Positions 52,101-61,100 of a DNA stretch of 64,000 bases are shown piece by piece; positions within the stretch are counted from its first letter, which is position 1; the number at the start of each line of letters is the position of its first letter. The notes under the pieces were generated by a model. That model made no database searches. It had not been told where the DNA came from and worked only from the letters and a program-made list of their open reading frames with translations. The DNA is from Galaxea fascicularis (Eukaryota > Cnidaria > Anthozoa > Scleractinia > Euphylliidae). The position numbers and the translations under genes are program-made. The stretch is from positions 6,313,184-6,377,183 of the forward strand of contig OX419346.1 of NCBI GenBank assembly GCA_948470475.1, written 5' to 3'.

Positions 52101-55100
52101 GCTTCCCCCCCCCCCCCCCTCATGGGTTAATTTTTGGGATGCCTTATCACTAGGTCAGCGGTATCACGTTGCACGTTTTTCAAAATGGCGGACAGTTACA
52201 GTGATTCCAATACATCCAACTCAGATGAATCTGCAGATGGGGTTCCAAGTAATCAGATTGCGGAAGCTTAAAGACTGGTTCTGCCCATTATGTGTGTATA
52301 TAACCATGTTTTGTTCATGTCATTCTGATAGACTATTTGTTGATCAAGTGAAATGAAAAGAACCTCTGATATTATCATTGGACTTTGACAAATAAAGTTT
52401 TGATAAGAAGCAATGTGCGATTTTTTAATCTTTAACACCTAAAAAAGGAACGAAAAGCAGACAAATTTTGGCAACTTTTCGGCAACTTTTTGAGAAAAAC
52501 AGCAACTTTTTGGCAACTTTTAGACACATTTATCAGCAACTTTTTTGGGATTCATCGGCAACTTGTGGCTAAGCCTACTACAGAACCTAGCTACATTCAT
52601 AAAAAAAAAAGCAAATCAGTGACAAATTATAGGATGCAGGTTATTCGTTGTCATTGAGTTGAATTCCTTGATTAAAATGACAGGATGTAGGTCTTGGTTG
52701 CTATTACCCGGTTTGGCTCTCGCTTACTGGCACTTTGAATGGAGCAACGATGTCTTATCTTATATCATAGGGCTACGTATCGTATCGCGAGACTTTAGAG
52801 TTCTGCACTCATAGTAAAGTGCAATTTGTTAATTTAGCAGAAAAGTTTAACATCTTGGGGCTATTTGGGTGAAAGCATTTGCAGTATTCTGGCTAAAGTA
52901 CTGCCTTTATTTCTCTATAGAGCCAGTTTCCCTTATGTACCCGTATGGAGATGCCACAGGGGATTCTTTTATTCCATACGAAATCAGTGAACGAAGGAGA
53001 TGTTTAAAAATAGATATTCCTGACGGAGGAATGGCATTCTTTGGCAAAAGGCACGGGAAACTTTACGTAAGTATAATAAATACTAGTTAGACAATGATTT
53101 GGGTTTTACCGTAAGGTAAAACCTTACGGTTTTACTGTAAGGTTCGTATTGTATACAACCGGATTTTCCCGGTATAAAAAGAGAAAGCAGTTTAAAAATA
53201 ACCGTTTTATACCAGGTCAATCAAAGCATTGATATCGATAGCATCAATAAATCTAAGATCGCGAGGCACGCTAGGAAATGTGTCTATAATACCGACGAAT
53301 GTATAACCTCTTTCTTAAATTTTGCTTGGCTTTATTTCCGATTCCATTGCATATAATAGTTATCCAGTGGTGTATGGTTATGGTTTTTTAAGCTCTTGGA
53401 AATGGAAGCCGTTTTTACAGTTAAGGTTATTCCCCAGATATAGACGCTGCAATAGATTTTATTTGAAACTTTGCTTGGTGGTTGTCAACGTGAAGAGCAT
53501 CAAAAAATGCAATAAAAAGAAAAAGTCCCCATGTCGGTTTTCATGCTTTGAGGCTTTAGTTTATACCTTCTTCAGTAAATTGTTAGTACAGTTACAGTAG
53601 ATATCCGAAAGTGGACTGAGACTCTATAATTTACATAAACGGGACAGAAGCAATGGGAATAAAGCACATAATAGTCAAAGTTTAACCTCTCAAAGGTACA
53701 TAAAAAATGAACTAATGAAATGTAAGTGTCTTTTTTGCGTCTGTGCGTAACCATTGAAGTTTCAACAGTCTCATCGCAAAGGATATCTTCCATGAATAAT
53801 GAAAAACTGGGCAATAGAAAATTCTTCAAATTTGGATATGTCGTGGAGAATTGCATTTTCTTTTAATATGAGAAATAAAAAGCATAGGTCCCAATACCCG
53901 TTTGGGAGAAAATCTTTATTTACCTATTTCTAGGAGACCAGTCCCTCAGAAAACCTGCAGTGTTTTGCGCTGCTGACGCAAGAAGTTATGCGCAGTAAAG
54001 ATGCGCAATGCAATTCAGGGGAATTACCTTAACACCGTATGCCTACGTCACCATTATTAACGCTGGTCCTTAGTATATAATTAACAAAGTATCAATAGCA
54101 ACAGCAGATCTAAAAACAAAAGCGCCTTCTACAGCGAAGATCCATCATTAGGCATAGTCCATTTTATTCCTTGAGATAGTTTGTTGTGACAGAAAGAAGT
54201 AATTTTCTCTGACTTGATAACTAGGACAAAAAGTACTGGTGCGCGTCAGTATACAGTATAATTATACTCGGGTACTCGGGGCGTATAATAGGTAACTGTT
54301 CACAGAAGGATTGGCTCAAGATAGCTATCAGTTATTATCAGTTTTATTGTAAAGCCTGGTTTCCATATGATCGCTCTGATCGTTTCGATCGCCGAAAAAC
54401 GTGTTCAGCGATCGCAGCGATCGCAGCGAACATATGGAAACGTCAGTTGAACTGCTACCTCAGCGATCGTAGCGGCTGCGATCGCTGCAATCGTCAAGAT
54501 AGAAAATTTTCTATCTCGGTGATCGTGGCGATCGCAGCGATCAAACTTTCCCAAATGGCCTTTATTTCAGCGGACATGCAAATTACATCGATCGCTAAAT
54601 TTTGGTTTTTGCAGCGATCCCTGGTCTTTCTTTTTTTCGCGATCGCAGCGACTGCAACGGCTGTGGCGATCGTAGCGATCATATGGAAACCAGGCATATT
54701 GGAACATCTTGTCCTCTTAGTTGCCTGTAATTATCTTGCAGATATGCTGCAATGGAGTAATCCAGTTTGAAAGAGAACGGATGAACCGATGGCCATACAA
54801 ATTCGGACAAAGATATTGGCTCAGATACGATGCAATCTTGGCCCCATATTGGAGCAACGTAGACTGCAGTGGTTCATCTATCAACGGACGTCCAAAAGTG
54901 TTTTATCATGCGTATTCTGACTCCGTATCAGGCGCAAACGAAACACTCATTAAGGCAACGGCGGACGTCACTAAGCTTCTTTCAAGGCCTCTTGCAACGA
55001 AGTTTGAAGCAACTTGGGCACTGGTTGTTACGTGGGATAATCTGCGCCCCCTGCAGCACTACAGCGTACCTTCAAAAAATATGGTGAGATGTGAACAGCG

Positions 55101-58100
55101 TCTACACTGTTGCCGATCGCATTTACGGATGCGCAATTTGTATTGTACAAGAAATGAAATGAAAGATATTATTGCATCTTATTACGAGTTCCCATAAGAT
55201 GCAATAATATCTTTCATTAGTATAGGTAATCACATGATTCCGATTGCAATTTGGAATAAATAAGCAAGAGTAAATTTTCTCAAAGACCAACAAAATTGCA
55301 CGAGCCCGTAGGGCGATTCAAATCATGTGATTACTTATTAATAATACACTTGAAAAAATAGACTACTTATAAAGCTCCAGCCCATACATTGACTACTGAG
55401 GTACGCGGAGACATTGCCCTCGATCTTCCGAAACTTGGAGTAGCTTCGAAAATATCCGGAGATAACCGGACGTGTTCGGGTAATCTTCGGAAATCTTCGG
55501 TAGTGTTCGGGTAATCGTCGGTAATCTTCAGGAGTGTTCGGGTGATCGTCGGAAATCGTTGGAAGCATTCAGGTGATCTTCGGAAGTGTTCAGCGATCTT
55601 CGGAAATCTTAGTGTGGTTTTCGGAAATCTTCGGAAGGTTTCGCACGATATTCGGCGGTCTTCGAAATACATTGGTTGGTCCTCGGAAGTCTTCGAGTCT
55701 TCGTTTCAACTTCGGAAATCTTCGTTGTAATTTGCACTCGTGTTACACTTTTTTGCACTGGTGTTACACTTTCTGCACTTTGTTACACTTGAACTGCACT
55801 GCTCTCAGCCAATCACAATCGAGTAATTTTTTCAAGTGTATTATTACAATTTGTATTACAACTAATTATAATACACAAATCAAAGGCTGCAGTGAGCCAG
55901 CTCATGGATGAGGAGCATTACAACACTTTGAGTTTACAACAACTTTATTTTCTAAAAAAAATATGGGCAAGACACCTGTATATTCGTTTGTGTTTTGTGG
56001 GAGCACATCCTTTTCAGGCACACTACACTTCTTGGCAAAAGAACCGTTTACGAGCTAATATTTTCCATAAAATTACGCAGTTTTAAAATTCCCAAATATC
56101 CACAGCGCCGTATGCATTAAAGTAAATTACATTTCGACCAAATACCCCAAACGTTTTGTGGTCTGGAACCTTGACAGGCCAAATTAATTTGAACCGGCGA
56201 TGGAACACAAATATGTGGGCGCCGAACCAGTCAATATTCTTTTTTTTATAGTGAACTTTAAAACTTTTTATACGGCCAACCTGACTTTTTTTTAGGGTCA
56301 ACGATGTCCAGAATGCAATGCGCTCAATCTCAAAAAAAGATGACCGCGTCTGGCCTTTGAACAGTTGAAGAAGCAGGACGAATTATGGCTCGAAACCATG
56401 CATAGGAACCCAGCGAAAATGCGTTGTTGGACAAACCGCACCGTGCGAAAACCTTTTGTCAAACCTTTTAGATTTTGGCTCTAACGCCTCTAATGACTTT
56501 GTTTTGACTGTCAGAAACATAGTCTCAATGTCCTAGATAATAGTGGATTCCAAATGGTCATCTGCGTTACATCTTCATTTCTGTACCTACTCTACCGATG
56601 GACACCATGAACATTAAAAACATAAACAATATCTACAGAGCAAAAATCTACGCCCTTGTACTACCCCCTGAAACTTGAAAACGTTGGGCCAAGAAGACCA
56701 TGTACACAAACGCAACACTTACCGGGGGAGGGACAGGGAGAGAGTTAAATGAATAAATTAAACAGAATCGAGTGAGTGAGTGAGTGTATGAGTGATCGAG
56801 TGCCATAAGAGCTACACCGAAACCTCATGGCATGACTACGTCACCCATGAGCTAAAAAGCGCGAAACAACACCGTTCAATGCCCAGATTGCCCATGTTTC
56901 AGCTGGTAAAGCAGCCGAGAGTAGTAAACAATGCGGGTGGCAACTTATATTTGTGTTGGGAGCGCAAATGTTTTGCTTGGATTGTACATTTTAACACTTT
57001 GTTATTTTCTGTTTTTTTTCTTTTGTTTGTTTGTTTGTTTTTTAATTTCAAGAGCAACACGTTTCAGGCAGTAATCATCACCGATGGAGTTTACTCGTTT
57101 GTGATGTATAATTATCCCAAAGATGGTATAAAATGGTCTGCCCCAACCTATACGTAAGTACCTTACATCTTGTCTTTATAGCTAAATGGAAGCGATTTTT
57201 GGAACCATGGAGGTTTTATTGTGTGGTTACTGTTAAAGGACTGCCAGACCGAAATGGTTCCTACGACCAACTAATTTAGCTGTATTAAATAGAATAAATA
57301 ATATTGGAATTTGACCATTTTTAATAAGACCCGCGTACTTCCTTGATAACGAGTGCGTTTTCTTATTTGTAATGTATTTTTCTTTCGTTAGATCCAATTA
57401 TAAATACTTTTACAACTACGGGGGCCTTCCTGTTATTGGTTGGAATGCAGGAGACAAAGATGGACATTTTTTTAATTACCAAAGGTATCATTTAATATGT
57501 TCATTTAATATGTTCTGTTTCTTAGCTACATCAGCTATTATGTTTCCATAGAATAGCCTGTATCCCTTGTGGATTCTCCATTGTCATCCGCTAAGTTGAC
57601 CTCGGTCGTGCATCATGAACTTGATCCTTAGTTGGATTTCAAAAACGGAGTTATAGGCTTCTCCTACCTTGTCACCTTAAAAGGAAAATTCCCCGGGGTC
57701 CCACGTTCCTTACCACGTAAATCACATCTTCGATTGCCGTGTTGCCAGTTGCCAGCATGGTTGTCCTGATGGTTTAGTGGATATCACACCCGACTTATAT
57801 GCGGGGAGGGGGGGGGGGGGGGGAGACGTGGGTTGAAATCCCACTCAGGGCGGATTTTCTTTCAAAGTTAAGTAAGTCCCCTGACCCAACAGAGTATCAC
57901 CTCCAGGAGGATCGCAAATGGATTCACAGTCCAAGTTGAGGAGAAATTGTGAAAGAGAGTTAAGGGAAACCGAACACTGGACAACTTCTGGAGAAATTGA
58001 AAAACTGTAATTGCCCTGAGCGGGATTTGAACACACGTCCTCCTGATTGCTAGTTGGGTGTGATGACCACTACACTATCAGTACAACCCCGCTGGCAACG

Positions 58101-61100
58101 GGGCTGATAAATCACTTAATGTGTGGCATTCTCCGTGGTACTCCCTAAGGGTCAGTTTTTCGATGTGATAACGCTGGATCAACATGTGATTCACAGGCGG
58201 ACTAGAGTAATTAATGTACGTAGAGTCAGTTACTAGGTCCCTTATATCTTTTTAACCTAAATAATGCATATTAATTTGCACTGAAAGGATAAACTACGTT
58301 TTACAGCGTAATTTTTTAAAGAAAAATGTTAGTTTCTTTTGGAGGGTTGTACTTCCAGAGGAATCAGTGAAATTGGCGAACTGGCGAATAGGAGATATGA
58401 TTGTGTTTTACATTTGCTTATATATGAACTGCTTTCTCTACAGATCAGGAACAGTATTAACCGAGCGCATCGACAGTCTTCCTGGAAATACAAAAGTTGT
58501 AGGAAAGTGGTTCTTCAGACTAGAAAATTCTAAGGGAGAACAAAACGCAATACTGAAGTGCATCCGTTGGTTTAACAATCAACCTGACCCAGCTTCTTAT
58601 CCTGATGCACTTGAGCCTTGTCCTTGTAGTCTAAGACAAGCATGGTTCGATGAACGTTTTGAATGGACCAGGCCAAAGGCAGCAAATTCGTATTGTGCTT
58701 ATACAAGATTTCCTTCCTCGGCCAACAGAGGACGAGAGTGTTGTTACCAAACCAAATTTAGTAGATTTGGTGCCCTAATAACTGGATATCCCGATGGAGG
58801 CACCATTGACAGATACCACAGGCTTGCAACTAAATCACTGAGACTGAAGCACGAATTCAGTGATGTCTTGGGTTTTAGATACTGTTGTGTGGAGTCCAAA
58901 CTGTGCGAACGATATTACAAAAAGCGACCGTCTGAAGGCTGCGGGAACTATAGGCCACCCGTGTGGAGTAAGTATCATTTTTGACTAATGGCAGATATAC
59001 AGTGATTTATCCTTAGAATATATTAATGTTAGTACGATTTATCGCGTTTTGGATATCTTATCATGAGAACATGCGCATCTTCAGTGGTAGCAATGGATGC
59101 CGCGGCCTGGCTTATCAAACATTTAAAAGTAGTGTGAAGGCTGAATGGTTGGCTTAAACCGCAGTTGCACGAAGCCTGTAGGGGTTATGCAATACTCTTT
59201 AGTGGCTTTGAGTGGCCTATGGTTTGAATGTGGTGAAGATGATCTTCATGTTTTACCTCCCTACTCGACAAGAGTAGGGAGTCCTTGTTGAGGTGGCCTA
59301 TCTCAATCTCTAGCGTCATTAGTCTTATATGTTCATGCTGAAGTCCGATCTCACCCTACAGAAGAATTGTACACCACCATGACAATTAACAATTATTGGA
59401 TTCGGTTTTCGCATGATAGCGATAATTATCAAGGCCTCAGTTTGTGTTATCTGCCGAAGCCGAAGGCTGAGGCGGATAACACAAACTGAGGCCTTGATAA
59501 TTATCGCTATCATGCGAAAACCGAATCCAATAATTGTTTTATTATGCATATTCCTGAGCTGCACTGGCGACTCCGCCATAACAAAACTGATCAAACTGCT
59601 GGTTAGTGTATTAGTTGACGTCACTTCTGCATGCATAAAACTATGGTCTGTAGGTATGACGTCAATTCTACGTAAATAAAAACTATTGTCTGTAGTATGA
59701 CGTAAGAGAAACAGAGCTAGCAAGAATTAGCTGCGTGCTTATAGCCAATCAAAATCGAGCTGGTGACACCAATGTATAATAATATGTAATATTTGCAGTA
59801 CATAACTGACTGTCTGACTGTCGTTTCCATGAGTCAAAGTCGGCAATGCTGCTCGATAATAGATTTTGCAGTTGCCACCGGATCGGCTTTAAATGCCTGT
59901 CCAAGAGTCATCAAGCCAAACGTTTTAGCTTTCTTAGCTATGTTCCATGAAAAGACATGCTCAGCCTTCAGAGTTCCATTCTGACAACGGTAAAATTGGA
60001 GGTAGCGTCTCTGTCAATCTTCCAGGAACCTAAAACCTAATATATGTTTACTTCTCTAATTAATAACTGTGGAGTATATTTCCCTTGAAGAATTTAGCTT
60101 TATTTCAGTCTTCCACTCTTCCAATATTCCACTCTCTCGTTAGTGTGGAACTTCCGCATTCTTCGTAATTAGGGCAAAAACATCTGCTAGCTAGGAAGTG
60201 TAGATTTCCGATGATTTGTCTCTTCCTTGTTTCGCTAGCTCGTCCGCACGCTCGTTATAGTCTACTCCGACGTGTGCTGGAACTCGTTGCAACAGGATTG
60301 TATGGCTCCCTTTTGTTTTAGTTCTGATTATATATCCTGTGTATGACAGAGAACCACTCGCTTTGACCTGGGATCTGTAATTGTCATAATGGTTGCCTTC
60401 GAGTCTGAGTAAATCATATGTGATGGAGGTACTCTGTGATTGTATTCCGTGCCGCCCTGTTTGCTTCAGATATATTTTCTCTGGCGTCTCTCTTTAACAG
60501 TTCACGTGGGTTGTTTTGTTCCCAGAATGGTATCCAGTGTTTTCCTTTTCTTCCCGGGATTGTCTTCTTGTCCATCATTTTAGTTGGTCTAGCGACTCGG
60601 GGAATGCCTTTCAATCAGTTTTCTTGAAGTCCAACCTCCGACGACGCAGTTTCCTGAAGTTCAAATTGATGTTACAATGAATAATAATGGGAAGGCGGTG
60701 ACTACATAATTCAAAAGTGCTATGTTCGATTGTATGTTATACTTGTAGTACATGTTCGGAATAAACAGGGTGACATTCATGTTGACAACCAGTATATCTT
60801 CATCTGGTCGCAGATCTCTTATGTAGTAATCAATCTCTCACGTAGTAATCAATATTGCTTCGTGAGCTGATGCGACTTTAATTAGACTGAAATAGAATCC
60901 CGCCTCCTGTTCTGTTTATTCTAACTTACCTGATACATTCATAACCACTGATGGAGTAAGGCGTTTTCTGGCATTGTTGCTGTCCTTGGTTTGAGGATTA
61001 TTTTGGGATCTTTGTTCCTTGAAGAGCAGCAATATGTACATCATATTTTCGCAAAAGACGCACGAGGTCGCTCTTTTTGGTACTTGCACTATTGATGTTC

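Noticed and set aside
55338..55911. Overlapping frames over the TCTTCGG array
   Set aside because: Caused by repeat periodicity; no recognisable domain in any frame.
59325..59723. 132-codon minus frame and 88-codon plus frame
   Set aside because: Both read through the near-perfect palindrome at 59388-59538, so they mirror each other.
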